Shown: piece by piece, positions 54,068-62,616 of the stretch
Numbering within the stretch: position 1 is the stretch's first letter
Layout of the letters: every line of letters begins with the position of its first letter
NCBI GenBank assembly: GCA_963840805.1
Contig: CAWJAJ010000015.1
Span: 372,001-436,000 of the forward strand
DNA: 64,000 nucleotides
Source: CADEEN01 sp963840805
GTDB taxonomy: Bacteria; Pseudomonadota; Gammaproteobacteria; Burkholderiales; Burkholderiaceae_C
Direction: 5' to 3'
The notes under the pieces: model-generated
Database searches by the model: none
What the model saw: the letters and a program-made list of their open reading frames with translations, nothing else
Told to the model about the DNA's origin: nothing
Made by a program: the position numbers and the translations under genes

Positions 54068-55696
54068 TCAGCGGCGCATCGCCCGCGACAGCAACAGCAC
54101 CGGTAACAGGCCGACCGCGACGATGGCCAGCGACGGCAGCGCGGCTTCGGCCAGGCGCTCGTCGCGCGCCAGGTTGTAGGCCATCACGGCCAGCGTGTCG
54201 CTGTTGAACGGGCGCAGCACCAACGTCGCCGGCAATTCCTTCATCACGTCGACGAATACCAGCAGCGCGGCGGCCAGCACCGAGCGCCGCAGCAGCGGCA
54301 GGTGCACGGCACCGAGCAGCCGCGCCCGCGAGGCGCCGAGCATGCGGGCGCTGTCGTCGAGGCTGGCCGGCAGGCGCGCGTAGCCGGCCTCGAGCGATTG
54401 CAGCGCAACCGCCGAGAAGCGCACCAGGTAGGCGTAGATCAGGCCGGCCACCGTGCCGGTGATCAGCGCCGGCAAGGGTGCCTCGGGCCAAAGTGCCTGC
54501 AGCGCGCCCAGCGGCAGCAGGATGCCGACGGCGATCACCGCGCCCGGCACCGCATAGCCCAGCGACACCGTGCGCACCGCAGCCGTCAGCACGCGGGTGG
54601 TCACGCTGCGGTCGGTGCGCGATGCGGCCAGGCGCAGCGCGAAGGCCAGCACCAGCGCCAGCGCCGCGGCCAACAGGGCCGCGCTGGCGGCCAGCTCGAA
54701 GCTGGTCAGGCACCAACGTGCAAAGCGGGCCAGCGGCAGCCCGACCTCGCTCCAGCGCGACTCCTGCCACACCAGCCGCGCCAGCAGCGCGAGCGGCAGC
54801 ACGAAGCCGAAGGCGACCGGCAATGCGCACAGGCTCCAGGCCAGCCCGGCCAGCCGGCCATGCAGCACCACCGGCCGCGCTTCGTTGCCGCTGCCCTGGC
54901 TGGCCACGCGGCTGGCGGCAAAGCGCAGGTGGCGGCGCGCGCGGCGCTCGGCCCACAACAGCAGCGCCACCAGCGCCAGCAGCAGCGAGGCCAGCTGGGC
55001 CGCCGCGATGCGGTCGTTCATCACCAGCCAGGCCTTGTAGATGCCGGTGGAGAAAGTCGTCAGGCCGAAGTAGGCGCCAACACCATAATCGGCCAGCGTC
55101 TCCATCAGCGCCAATGCCATGCCAGCCACCAGCGCCGGGCGCGACAACGGCAACGCCACCGCCCCGATACGGCGCCACAGGCCGGCACCGAGCAGCCGCG
55201 CGGCTTCCATCATCTGCACGCCGCGCTCGGCCAGCGCGGTGCGCACCAGCAGGTAGACATACGGATACAGGCACAGCACGAACAGCACCACCGCGCCCGG
55301 CAGGCTGCGCACGTCGGGCCACAGTGCGCCCTCGAGACCGGTGACGGCGCGCAGCGCCGTCTGCAACGGGCCGCCGTACTGGAGGAAATCGGTATAGGCG
55401 TAGGCCAGCACGTAGGCCGGCATCGCCATCGGCAGCAACAGCGCCCATTCGAAGACGCGCCGGCCGGGAAACTCGAACAACGCCACGGCAGCGGCGGCGC
55501 CACCGCCGAGCAAGGCCACGCCGGCCGCGACGAAGACGGCCAGCAGCAGCGACTGCAGCGCATAGCCAGCCAGCACGGTCTGGGCCTGGTGCGTCAGCAC
55601 GGCCCAGGCATCGGCATCGAACGCCAGCCACGCCCCGAGCACGCCGAGCACCGGCAGGGCAAGCAGCAGGCAGATCGACGTCAGCAGCAATCGCAT
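54068..55696 (-). CDS. ABC transporter permease, Fe(III)/FbpB-ThiP type
   Basis: 542 residues, about twelve membrane helices in two homologous halves as in FbpB. Each half carries an EAA-type loop: EAARLLGAGLWRRIGAVALPLSRPALVAG and DSARMLGASRARLLGAVHLPLLRRSVLAAALLVFVDVMKELPATLVLRPF. The motifs TLADYGVGAYFGLTTFSTGIYKAWL and DVMKELPATLVLRPFN are typical of iron-type permeases. It is divergent from its likely ATPase at 55784. No binding protein is in the window. Confidence 0.88.
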   Translation of the reverse strand: MRLLLTSICLLLALPVLGVLGAWLAFDADAWAVLTHQAQTVLAGYALQSLLLAVFVAAGVALLGGGAAAAVALFEFPGRRVFEWALLLPMAMPAYVLAYAYTDFLQYGGPLQTALRAVTGLEGALWPDVRSLPGAVVLFVLCLYPYVYLLVRTALAERGVQMMEAARLLGAGLWRRIGAVALPLSRPALVAGMALALMETLADYGVGAYFGLTTFSTGIYKAWLVMNDRIAAAQLASLLLALVALLLWAERRARRHLRFAASRVASQGSGNEARPVVLHGRLAGLAWSLCALPVAFGFVLPLALLARLVWQESRWSEVGLPLARFARWCLTSFELAASAALLAAALALVLAFALRLAASRTDRSVTTRVLTAAVRTVSLGYAVPGAVIAVGILLPLGALQALWPEAPLPALITGTVAGLIYAYLVRFSAVALQSLEAGYARLPASLDDSARMLGASRARLLGAVHLPLLRRSVLAAALLVFVDVMKELPATLVLRPFNSDTLAVMAYNLARDERLAEAALPSLAIVAVGLLPVLLLSRAMRR

Positions 55697-55743
55697 GGGC
55701 GGTGACTCGCAGGGGCCACCGGCACAGGCCGCCGGCGCAAATG

Positions 55744-55783
55744 CGAACAATCCTCATTCTTATGTAACAGCTATCATACGGGC
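55744..55783. promoter_or_regulatory. AT-rich divergent promoter region, possible Fur site
   Basis: Between the permease and ATPase genes the base composition drops sharply around CCTCATTCTTATGTAACAGC. AATCCTCATTCTTAT resembles half of a Fur box (inverted GATAAT motifs) only loosely. Regulation by iron is inferred from the gene types. Confidence 0.35.
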
Positions 55784-56914
55784 ATGTTCCTCGTCCTCGA
55801 CCAAGTGGGAGTGCGCTATCCGGGCAGCCGTGCCTCGCACGATGCCGTGCAGGGCGTCTCACTGGCGTTGGCCAAGGGCCAGATCGGCGTGCTGATCGGC
55901 CCGTCGGGCTGCGGCAAGACCTCGCTGCTGCGCGCAGTGGCCGGGCTCGAGCGCCTGGCCGGCGGCCGCCTGTCGATGGCCGGTCGGCTGCTCGCCGACA
56001 CGGCCACCCATGTCGCGGCCGAGGATCGGCGCATCGGCATGGTGTTCCAGGACTACGCGCTGTTCCCGCACCTCAACGTGCGCGACAACGTGGCCTTCGG
56101 CGTGCGCGACTTGCCGCGCGCCGAGCGCCAGCAGCGCATCGAGCAGGTGCTCGAGCTGGTCGGGCTGGCCCACGCCGCACGGCGCGCCCCGCACCAGTTG
56201 TCGGGCGGCCAGCAGCAGCGCGTGGCGCTGGCCCGGGCGCTGGCGCCGCAGCCGCAGTTGCTGCTGCTCGACGAGCCGTTCTCGAACCTGGACGTCGACC
56301 TGCGCGAGCGCCTGGCGCACGACATCCGGGCCATCCTGCAGCAGACCGGCACCACCGCGCTGTTCGTGACCCACGACCAGATCGAGGCCTTTGCGATCGG
56401 CGATCTGATCGGCGTGATGCACCTGGGCCGGCTCGAGCAGTGGGACGACGCGTACACCCTGTATCACCGCCCGGCGACGCGTTTTGTCGCCGACTTCATC
56501 GGTCACGGCGTGTTCGCGCCGGCGCGCATCGTCGCGACCGACGAGGGCCCGCGCGTACAGACACCGCTGGGTGCCCTGTCCGACGCCAGCGAATGCCCGT
56601 TGCCGAGTGCCTACCCGGGGGGCGAATGCGATGTGCTGCTGCGGGCCGACGACATCGTGCACGACGACGCGGCCGCGGTGAAAGCGCGCATCGAGCGCAA
56701 GGCCTTTCGTGGCTCGGAGTTCCTCTACACGCTGCGGCTGGCCAGCGGCGAGCGGGTGCTGGCGCATGTACCCAGCCATCACGACCACCAGATCGGCGAA
56801 TGGATCGGCATCCGTGCCGTCGTGGACCACGTCGTGACCTTCGAGCGCACGGCGGCCCGCACGCCATCGGTCGAGGCCCTGGATTCGGGTGGAATCCCCC
56901 TTGACGGGGGCTGA
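55784..56914 (+). CDS. ABC transporter ATPase, Fe(III)/FbpC type
   Basis: 376 residues. Walker A LIGPSGCGKTSLLRAVAGLERLAGG, Q loop MVFQDYALFPHLNVRDNVAFG, signature LSGGQQQRVALARALAPQP, Walker B LLLLDEPFSNLDVDLRERL, switch VTHDQIEAFAIGD. The C-terminal TOBE-like part (CDVLLRADDIVHDDAAAVKARIERKAFRGSEFLYTLRLASGERVL) is of FbpC/PotA type. It pairs with the divergent permease. Confidence 0.9.
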   Translation: MFLVLDQVGVRYPGSRASHDAVQGVSLALAKGQIGVLIGPSGCGKTSLLRAVAGLERLAGGRLSMAGRLLADTATHVAAEDRRIGMVFQDYALFPHLNVRDNVAFGVRDLPRAERQQRIEQVLELVGLAHAARRAPHQLSGGQQQRVALARALAPQPQLLLLDEPFSNLDVDLRERLAHDIRAILQQTGTTALFVTHDQIEAFAIGDLIGVMHLGRLEQWDDAYTLYHRPATRFVADFIGHGVFAPARIVATDEGPRVQTPLGALSDASECPLPSAYPGGECDVLLRADDIVHDDAAAVKARIERKAFRGSEFLYTLRLASGERVLAHVPSHHDHQIGEWIGIRAVVDHVVTFERTAARTPSVEALDSGGIPLDGG

Positions 56915-56954
56915 ACTTTGCCCTTGTTCACGCGCTCGAAAGCAGGCCTCGGCG

Positions 56955-56980
56955 TATAGTCGCCGCAGGGGTTACAGGAG
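56955..56980 (+). promoter_or_regulatory. -10 element and ribosome site of the CtpA gene
   Basis: TATAGT at 56955-56960 and CAGGAG at 56975-56980, 7 bases before the ATG at 56988, which sets the start of the protease. Confidence 0.5.
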
Positions 56981-56987
56981 CACCTTG

Positions 56988-58418
56988 ATGGGCGCCAAAT
57001 TGAAAGTTGCCGGCTTCGTTGCCGTGGGTGCGCTGGCCGGCGCGTTGACGACGATGCAACTGCAGGCCTTTGCCCGCGGCAGCTTCGCGCCGTTGCCGCT
57101 CGAGGAACTGCAGCAACTGGCCGCAGTGTTCGGCATGATCAAGAGCGACTACGTCGAGGCCGTCGATGAGAAGAAGCTGATCACCGATGCGATCGGCGGC
57201 ATGGTTTCGGGGCTGGACCCGCACAGCCAGTATTTCGACAAGAAGTCGTTCAAGGAATTCCGCGAAGGCACGACGGGCAAGTTCGTCGGCATCGGCATCG
57301 AGATGGCGATGGAAGACGGCCTCGTCAAGGTGGTGTCGCCGATCGAGGGCTCGCCGGCGTTCCGCGCCGGGCTGAAGAGTGGCGACCTGATTACCCGCAT
57401 CGACGACACGCCGGTCAAAGGCTTGACCGTGGACCAGGCCGTCAAGCGCATGCGCGGCGAGCCCAACACCAAGGTCACGCTCTCCGTGTTCCGCAAGGAC
57501 GAATCGCGCACCTTCCCGGTGACGCTGATTCGCGAAGAGATCCGCCAGCAAAGCGTGCGCAGCAAGATCGTCGAACCGGGCTATGCCTGGCTGCGCATCA
57601 GCGTATTCCAGGAGCGCTCGGTCGACGACTTCGCGAAGAAGATCGACGAGATCTACAAGGCCGAGCCGAACCTGAAGGGCTTGGTGCTCGATCTGCGCAA
57701 CGATCCGGGCGGCCTGCTCGACGGCGCGATCGGCATCTCGGCGGCCTTCCTGCCCGCCGATGCGGTGGTCGTCACCACCAACGGCCAGGTGGCCGATTCG
57801 AAAGCCACCTTCAAGGCTGCGCCCGAGTTCTATGCCCGCCGTGGCGCCGACCCGCTGCGCCGCCTGCCCGAAGCGATCAAGAAGGTGCCGCTGGTGGTGC
57901 TGGTCAACGAAGGCTCTGCGTCGGCCAGCGAGATCGTCGCCGGCGCACTGCAAGACCACAAGCGGGCGACGATCATGGGTGCGCAGACTTTCGGCAAGGG
58001 TTCGGTGCAGACCTGGCGCCCGCTGACCGCCGACACGGCGCTGAAGATCACGACTGCGCGCTACTACACGCCGCAGGGCCGTTCGATCCAGGCCACTGGC
58101 ATCGTGCCCGATGTCTGGCTCGACGAAACGGCCGACGGCAACGTGTTCGCCGCGTTGCGCCTGCGCGAGGCCGATCTCGACAAGCACCTGACGACACCCG
58201 ACGAGAAGAAGGACGACGCCCGCAGCAAGGCGCGCGACGAAGCGCGCAAGAAGCTCGAGGATCAACTGGCCAAGAGCAAGGAGCCGCCCAAGCCGCTGCC
58301 CGAGTTCGGCAGCCTCGAGGACTTCCCGCTGCGCCAGGCGCTGAATCAGTTGCAAGGCAAGACCGTGATGGCTTCCAAGACCGCCGTCGAGCGCAAGGCC
58401 GAAGCCAAGACCGATTGA
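56988..58418 (+). CDS. ctpA: C-terminal processing peptidase CtpA (family S41)
   Basis: 476 residues. N-terminal anchor or signal (VAGFVAVGALAGALTTMQL), then DAIGGMVSGLDPHSQYFDKKSFKEF, PDZ domain FVGIGIEMAMEDGLVKVVSPIEGSPAFRAGLKSGDLITRIDDTPVKG, and the S41 core GYAWLRISVFQERSVDDFAKKI, LVLDLRNDPGGLLDGAI. Catalytic Ser in VLVNEGSASASEIVAGALQ and Lys in AQTFGKGSVQTW; RYYTPQGRSIQATGIVPDV follows. The Lys/Glu-rich tail is coiled-coil-like. It trims periplasmic or cell-wall proteins. Ends before a strong terminator. Confidence 0.93.
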   Translation: MGAKLKVAGFVAVGALAGALTTMQLQAFARGSFAPLPLEELQQLAAVFGMIKSDYVEAVDEKKLITDAIGGMVSGLDPHSQYFDKKSFKEFREGTTGKFVGIGIEMAMEDGLVKVVSPIEGSPAFRAGLKSGDLITRIDDTPVKGLTVDQAVKRMRGEPNTKVTLSVFRKDESRTFPVTLIREEIRQQSVRSKIVEPGYAWLRISVFQERSVDDFAKKIDEIYKAEPNLKGLVLDLRNDPGGLLDGAIGISAAFLPADAVVVTTNGQVADSKATFKAAPEFYARRGADPLRRLPEAIKKVPLVVLVNEGSASASEIVAGALQDHKRATIMGAQTFGKGSVQTWRPLTADTALKITTARYYTPQGRSIQATGIVPDVWLDETADGNVFAALRLREADLDKHLTTPDEKKDDARSKARDEARKKLEDQLAKSKEPPKPLPEFGSLEDFPLRQALNQLQGKTVMASKTAVERKAEAKTD

Positions 58419-58440
58419 CTGCGTTCATCAACCCGCCTGA

Positions 58441-58467
58441 AAGGCCCGCGATCAGCGGGCCTTTTTT
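58441..58467 (+). terminator. Rho-independent terminator after ctpA
   Basis: AAGGCCCGC-GATCA-GCGGGCCTT stem (9 bp) followed by TTTT. The clearest intrinsic terminator in the window. Confidence 0.9.
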
Positions 58468-58508
58468 CCTGCTTGGGAAGCAATCACGGGGCCTTTCTTC
58501 CTGCGGGC

Positions 58509-59264
58509 ATGGCCATGGATGACGACCAACTGTTGCGCTACTCGCGCCACATCCTGCTCGATGAGCTCGGCATCGAGGGCCAGCGGCGCCTGCTCGCTTC
58601 GCACGCCCTGGTCATCGGCGCCGGCGGTCTGGGCTCGCCGGTGGCGCTGTACCTCGGCACCGCCGGGGTCGGACGCCTGACGATCGTCGACCACGACGTC
58701 GTCGACGTCACCAACCTGCAGCGCCAGATTGCGCACAACCTGGCGCGCGTCGGCCGGCCGAAGGCCGAATCGGCCCGTGACACGATTGCGGCGATCAATC
58801 CCGATGTGCAGGTGCGCCCGCTCGTCGAGCGCGCCGATGCCGCGCGCTTGGATGCACTGGTTCGCGACGCCGACGTGGTGATCGACTGCAGCGACAACTT
58901 CGCGACGCGCCAGGCCGTCAACGCGGCCTGCGTCACCCACCGCAAGCCGCTCGTCGCGGGCGCGGCGATCGGCTTCGACGGCCAGGTCTCGGTCTACGAT
59001 ACGCGCCAGCCCGATGCGCCCTGCTACGCGTGCCTGTTCCCGGCCGAGGCGACGTTCGAGGAAGTGCAGTGCGCGACGATGGGCGTATTCGCGCCGCTGG
59101 TCGGCATCATCGGCACGGTGCAGGCGGCCGAGGCGCTGAAGCTGCTGGCCGGCGTCGGCAGCTCACTGGCCGGGCGCCTGCAGATGCTCGATGCACGCGC
59201 GATGGAATGGACCGAGATCCGCATGCATCGCAGCGCGGGCTGCCCCGTGTGCGGCCAACGCTGA
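58509..59264 (+). CDS. moeB: MoeB/ThiF/HesA-family adenylyltransferase
   Basis: 251 residues (the second Met at 58515 is an equally good start). DDDQLLRYSRHILLDELGIEGQRRLLASHALVIGAGGLGSPVALYLGTAGVGRLTIVDHDVVDVTNLQRQIAHN has the GxGxxG ATP loop and the conserved Arg and Asn. ADVVIDCSDNFATRQAVNAACV and AAIGFDGQVSVYDTRQPDAPCYACLFP follow. A zinc-type Cys pair is seen (CYAC and the final CPVC). These enzymes adenylate MoaD or ThiS C termini; the exact partner cannot be told, as none is adjacent. Confidence 0.87.
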   Translation: MAMDDDQLLRYSRHILLDELGIEGQRRLLASHALVIGAGGLGSPVALYLGTAGVGRLTIVDHDVVDVTNLQRQIAHNLARVGRPKAESARDTIAAINPDVQVRPLVERADAARLDALVRDADVVIDCSDNFATRQAVNAACVTHRKPLVAGAAIGFDGQVSVYDTRQPDAPCYACLFPAEATFEEVQCATMGVFAPLVGIIGTVQAAEALKLLAGVGSSLAGRLQMLDARAMEWTEIRMHRSAGCPVCGQR

Positions 59265-59265
59265 C

Positions 59266-60264
59266 TCACGCGCGCAACGTCGCCAGCAGCGCATCGGGCA
59301 CCTCGATGCCCTCGGCCTCGGCCCGGCGACGCAGTGCCTCGCGCCGCGCGCCGGGCAGCCGCACGCCGTCGTCCTTGGCCATCTCGGCCACCAGCACCTC
59401 GACGCGGTCGAGGTAGTGCGCCGACCCGGCCAGCGCGCCGGGATCGACGACGACGAAGGCCTGGCCGATGCGCGGCCGGTTGCCCTCGTCGACGAAGAAG
59501 CTCGAGGCCTCGAAGCCGAACTGGGCTCCGATCAAGGCCGTGACCAGCAGTTCGACCACCAGCGCCAGCATCGCGCCTTTCGGCGACGACACCGCGCCGA
59601 TCGGCAGCATCGAGCCGGCCAGCGCGGCATTGGCATCGGTGGTCGGCTGGCCGTCGGCAGCGAGCGCCCAGCCGAGCGGGATCGGCTGGCCGGCCTTGGC
59701 CGCGACCATGACCTTGCCGCGCGCGACTTCGCTGAGGCTGAGGTCGATCATCAAGGCATCGCCATGGCGCCGCGGGAACACCGCCGCCACCGGGTTGGTG
59801 CCGAAAATCGGGTGCTTGCCGCCGGCCGCCGGCATCGCCGCCGGCGAGTTGGCGAAACCGAGGCCGACCATGCCGGCCGCGGCCACCGGCCGCAGGTGAT
59901 CGACGACGACGCCGCAGTGGTGGCTGTTGATGACGCCGGCGAAGGCAACGCCGTATTCGCGGGCGCGTGCGATGGCCTCGCGCACCGCCAGTTCGCAGGC
60001 CGGGAAGGCAAGTCCCTCGCCGGCATCGACCTGGCAGGCGCCGCCGCGCCCGGCGGACACGCGTGGTACGGCATCCTTGTTCACGCGGCCATTGCGCAGG
60101 TGGGTGGCGTACTGCGCCACGCGCGACAGGCCGTGAGAACCCAAGCCTTGCGCTTCGGCCAATACGAGCGCCCTTGCCGTGGCGGCGGCCATCGACTTGT
60201 TCGCACCAGCGCTTTCCAATGCGGCTTGCACCATCAGGCGCAACTCAGCGGCGGCGACCTTCAT
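59266..60264 (-). CDS. comC: (2R)-3-sulfolactate dehydrogenase (NADP-dependent), LDH2/MDH2 family
   Basis: 332 residues. Family signatures: MVQAALESAGANKSMAAATARALVLAEAQGLGSHGLSRVAQYATHLRNGRV (catalytic His region), FAGVINSHHCGVVVDHLRPVAAAGMVGLGFANSPAAMPAAGGKHPIFGTNPVAAVFPR and LALVVELLVTALIGAQFGFEASSFFVDEGNRPRIGQAFV. LDH2-family enzymes act on malate, lactate, ureidoglycolate or sulfolactate. The assignment to ComC rests on adjacency to slcC and suyAB, where it reduces sulfopyruvate to (R)-sulfolactate. The ATG at 60264 follows repeat copy C with no strong ribosome site. Confidence 0.85.
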   Translation of the reverse strand: MKVAAAELRLMVQAALESAGANKSMAAATARALVLAEAQGLGSHGLSRVAQYATHLRNGRVNKDAVPRVSAGRGGACQVDAGEGLAFPACELAVREAIARAREYGVAFAGVINSHHCGVVVDHLRPVAAAGMVGLGFANSPAAMPAAGGKHPIFGTNPVAAVFPRRHGDALMIDLSLSEVARGKVMVAAKAGQPIPLGWALAADGQPTTDANAALAGSMLPIGAVSSPKGAMLALVVELLVTALIGAQFGFEASSFFVDEGNRPRIGQAFVVVDPGALAGSAHYLDRVEVLVAEMAKDDGVRLPGARREALRRRAEAEGIEVPDALLATLRA

Positions 60265-60269
60265 GGCAC

Positions 60270-60357
60270 CAAGCAAACGCCGTGGAACCGGCTTCGCCGG
60301 GCCACTGGCATTGCCCCCTTGAGGGGGAGGCGGCCACAGGCCGCTTCGGGGGTGGTC
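60270..60357 (-). repeat. Stop-proximal repeat, family 1, copy C (slcC/comC)
   Basis: Reads on the minus strand from the slcC stop: GACCACCCCCGAAGCGGC, CTCCCCCTCAAGGGGG, CCAGTGGCCCGGCGAAGC, GTTCCACGGCGTTTGCTTG. It fills the whole slcC-comC spacer, ending 5 bases before the comC ATG. Confidence 0.8.
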
Positions 60358-61282
60358 ATGCCAGCGCCTCCAGCACCTTGTCGGCAATCAGGAAGCTGAC
60401 GCGCTCGTTGCTCTCGGCCGAGACACCGGCGATGTGCGGCGTCAGCAGCAGGTTCGGGCAATCGACGAAGTGCGCACTGGCCGGCAACGGTTCGCCGGCG
60501 AAGACATCGATCGCGGCGCCACCGAGGTGGCCGCTCTTCAGCGCCGCGGCGAGCGCGGTTTCATCGACGATGCCGCCGCGCGCGGTATTGATCAGCACCG
60601 CACCGCGCTTCATCGCGGCGATGCGGCCGGCGTCGAACAGGTTGCGCGTCGAATCGACCAAGGGCACGTGCAGGCTGACGACATCGGCCCCGACGATCAA
60701 CTCGTCCAGGCCCACCGCACGCACACCGCTGGTGCCGTACGCCGGGTGGTCGGCATCCATCATCGCGTCGAAGGCGATGACCTCCATGCCGAGCCCGCGC
60801 GCCAGCTTCGCGGTCAATTGGCCGATCGAGCCGAAGCCGATCAGGCCGAGCGTCTTGCCCGCGGCCTCGCGGCCGCCGGACAGCGCCGTGCGCGGCCACT
60901 GGCCGGCGGCGACCGTGGCGGTGCTCTGGTACGCGCCACGCAGCAACAGCATGGCCGCGGCGATCACGTACTCGGCCACCGACAGCGCGTTGGCGCCCGT
61001 GGCCGGGATCACGACCATGCCGCGCGCCTCGCAGCCCGGCACGTCGATGTTGTCGAGGCCGACGCCGAGACGGCCGATCACCTTGCAGCGCGCCAGGGCA
61101 GCCAGCAACTCGCCGCGCACCTGGGTGCGGTTGCGCACGATCAGCGCGTCGGCGCTGGCTGCTTCGGCGGTCAGTCGCGGCATGTCGTCAATCAGCCTCG
61201 GGTCGTAGACGACCTCGTGCTTGGCACGCAGCGCCGGCAGCACGCGCTCGTCGATGAACTCGCAAATGACGATGCGCGCCAT
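60356..61282 (-). CDS. slcC: (S)-sulfolactate dehydrogenase (D-2-hydroxyacid dehydrogenase family)
   Basis: 308 residues. NAD-binding fold KTLGLIGFGSIGQLTAKLARGLGMEVIAFD with GxGxxG. Catalytic Arg in LINTARGGIVDETALAAAL and His in LLLTPHIAGVSAESNERVS; the second substrate Arg region is VIGRLGVGLDNIDVPGCEARG. The family includes many 2-hydroxyacid enzymes. The suy context and gene order of known sulfolactate clusters indicate SlcC, which oxidises (S)-sulfolactate to sulfopyruvate. It starts 8 bases after suyB. Confidence 0.85.
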   Translation of the reverse strand: MARIVICEFIDERVLPALRAKHEVVYDPRLIDDMPRLTAEAASADALIVRNRTQVRGELLAALARCKVIGRLGVGLDNIDVPGCEARGMVVIPATGANALSVAEYVIAAAMLLLRGAYQSTATVAAGQWPRTALSGGREAAGKTLGLIGFGSIGQLTAKLARGLGMEVIAFDAMMDADHPAYGTSGVRAVGLDELIVGADVVSLHVPLVDSTRNLFDAGRIAAMKRGAVLINTARGGIVDETALAAALKSGHLGGAAIDVFAGEPLPASAHFVDCPNLLLTPHIAGVSAESNERVSFLIADKVLEALA

Positions 61283-61289
61283 CTCGGGC

Positions 61290-62465
61290 TCAGGCCGATT
61301 CGTACAGGCGCGTCATCACGAACTCGCGATGACCCAGGGCCTCGGCCGCGGTGAGCCGCCCGTTGGCGGTGCGCAGCATGCATTCGAGCAGCTTGTCGCC
61401 GGCCTGATCGAGCGTGATCTCGCGCTGCAGCAGCCCGGTCACGTCGACGTCGATGTGCTCGCTCATCGTGCGCACCGTGCGCGGGTTGGCGCACAGCTTG
61501 ATGACCGGCAGGATCGGATTGCCGATCACATTGCCCTGGCCGGTGGGGAAGAAGTGCACGGCATAGCCCGACGCGGCGCACAGCGTCACCATCTCGGCGG
61601 CGGCGGACGACGAATCCATGAACCACAGGCCCGGGTGGGTCGGGATCTCGGCCTTGTCGATGACGCCGTCGACGCTGCACTTCTTACCGATCTTCTGGAT
61701 GTTGCCGAGCGCCTTCTCCTCGATCGTGGTCAGGCCGCCGGCGATGTTGCCCTTGGTCGGCTGGCTGTCGGCCAAGTCGCTGGTCTTGTGGCGGTTGATC
61801 ACGTCCTGGTAGCGGTTGAACATGAACATGAACTGTTCGCGCACGGCATCGTTGGCGCAGCGCGCGGCAACGATCTGCTCGCCGCCGGTCAGCTCGGTGG
61901 TCTCGCCGAAGCACAGGTAGTTGCCCAGCGGATGCAGCTTGTCGAAGGCATTGCCGACCGCCGGGTTGGCGCCGCAGCCGCTGGTGGTGTCGCTCTCGCC
62001 GCACTTGGTGCTGACCCACAGTTCGTGGATCGGGCAGACCTCGCGCTGCTTCTCGCTGGCCCACTGCACGTACTCGCGCGCCACCTTGCTCGCGCGCAGG
62101 ATGGTGTCGTGGTCGCCGTGCAGCTCGATGCCGAAGCCGGCGACCGGCTTGCCGGTGGCCTTGATGCCGTCGACCACCTTCTGCGTCCACCCATCCTCGA
62201 TGCCGATCACGACCACCGCCGCGACATTCGGGTTGCAGCCGGCACCGATCAGCGTGCGGAAGTGCAGTTCCAGGTCGGCGCCGAACTGCAGCCGGCCGTA
62301 CGGGTGCGGTATGGCCAGCGCACCCTTGATGTTGTGCGCCACGGCCTCGGCCGCGGCGTTGGACAGGTCGTCCAGCGGCAGGATGACGACGTGGTTGCGG
62401 ATGCCGACGCGGCCGTTCTCGCGCCGGTAGCCGAGGAAGATAGTGTCCTTGTTGACGATGCTCAT
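61290..62465 (-). CDS. suyB: (R)-sulfolactate sulfo-lyase, large subunit SuyB
   Basis: 391 residues. Altronate-dehydratase-like large subunit: FLGYRRENGRVGIRNHVVILPLDDLSNAAAEAVAHNIKG, LIGAGCNPNVAAVVVIGIE, WVSTKCGESDTTSGCGANPAVGNAFDKL, LCFGETTELTGGEQIVAARC, SQPTKGNIAGGLTTIEEKALGNIQKIGK, PTGQGNVIGNPILPVIKLCANPRTV. Cys residues in KCGESD and SGCGAN may hold the iron or Fe-S centre. With SuyA it cleaves (R)-3-sulfolactate to pyruvate and sulfite. The paired small subunit and neighbours argue for this over UxaA or galactarate dehydratase. Confidence 0.92.
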   Translation of the reverse strand: MSIVNKDTIFLGYRRENGRVGIRNHVVILPLDDLSNAAAEAVAHNIKGALAIPHPYGRLQFGADLELHFRTLIGAGCNPNVAAVVVIGIEDGWTQKVVDGIKATGKPVAGFGIELHGDHDTILRASKVAREYVQWASEKQREVCPIHELWVSTKCGESDTTSGCGANPAVGNAFDKLHPLGNYLCFGETTELTGGEQIVAARCANDAVREQFMFMFNRYQDVINRHKTSDLADSQPTKGNIAGGLTTIEEKALGNIQKIGKKCSVDGVIDKAEIPTHPGLWFMDSSSAAAEMVTLCAASGYAVHFFPTGQGNVIGNPILPVIKLCANPRTVRTMSEHIDVDVTGLLQREITLDQAGDKLLECMLRTANGRLTAAEALGHREFVMTRLYESA

Positions 62466-62490
62466 GTTGCTTTCCTTGAACTCGAGACGA

Positions 62491-62616
62491 ATTGGGTGGG
62501 TGAGCAGGCGTAGCGAGCGGCGCTCAGGCTAGGCGCGAACCGGAGCAAGGCACGTGCCTTGCGAGGATTCGCAACGACGCATGGGCGTCGCGCAGTAGCC
62601 TGATCGCCCGCCCAAT
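62491..62616 (-). repeat. Structured spacer between suyA and suyB
   Basis: Outer arms 62491-62509 and 62598-62616 pair over 19 bases with three mismatches. Inside is the perfect 18-bp palindrome GCAAGGCACGTGCCTTGC and a CGACGC-ATG-GGCGTCG hairpin. It lies just after the suyA stop. It could act in mRNA processing or unequal expression of the subunits, or be a dispersed repeat. Confidence 0.65.
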
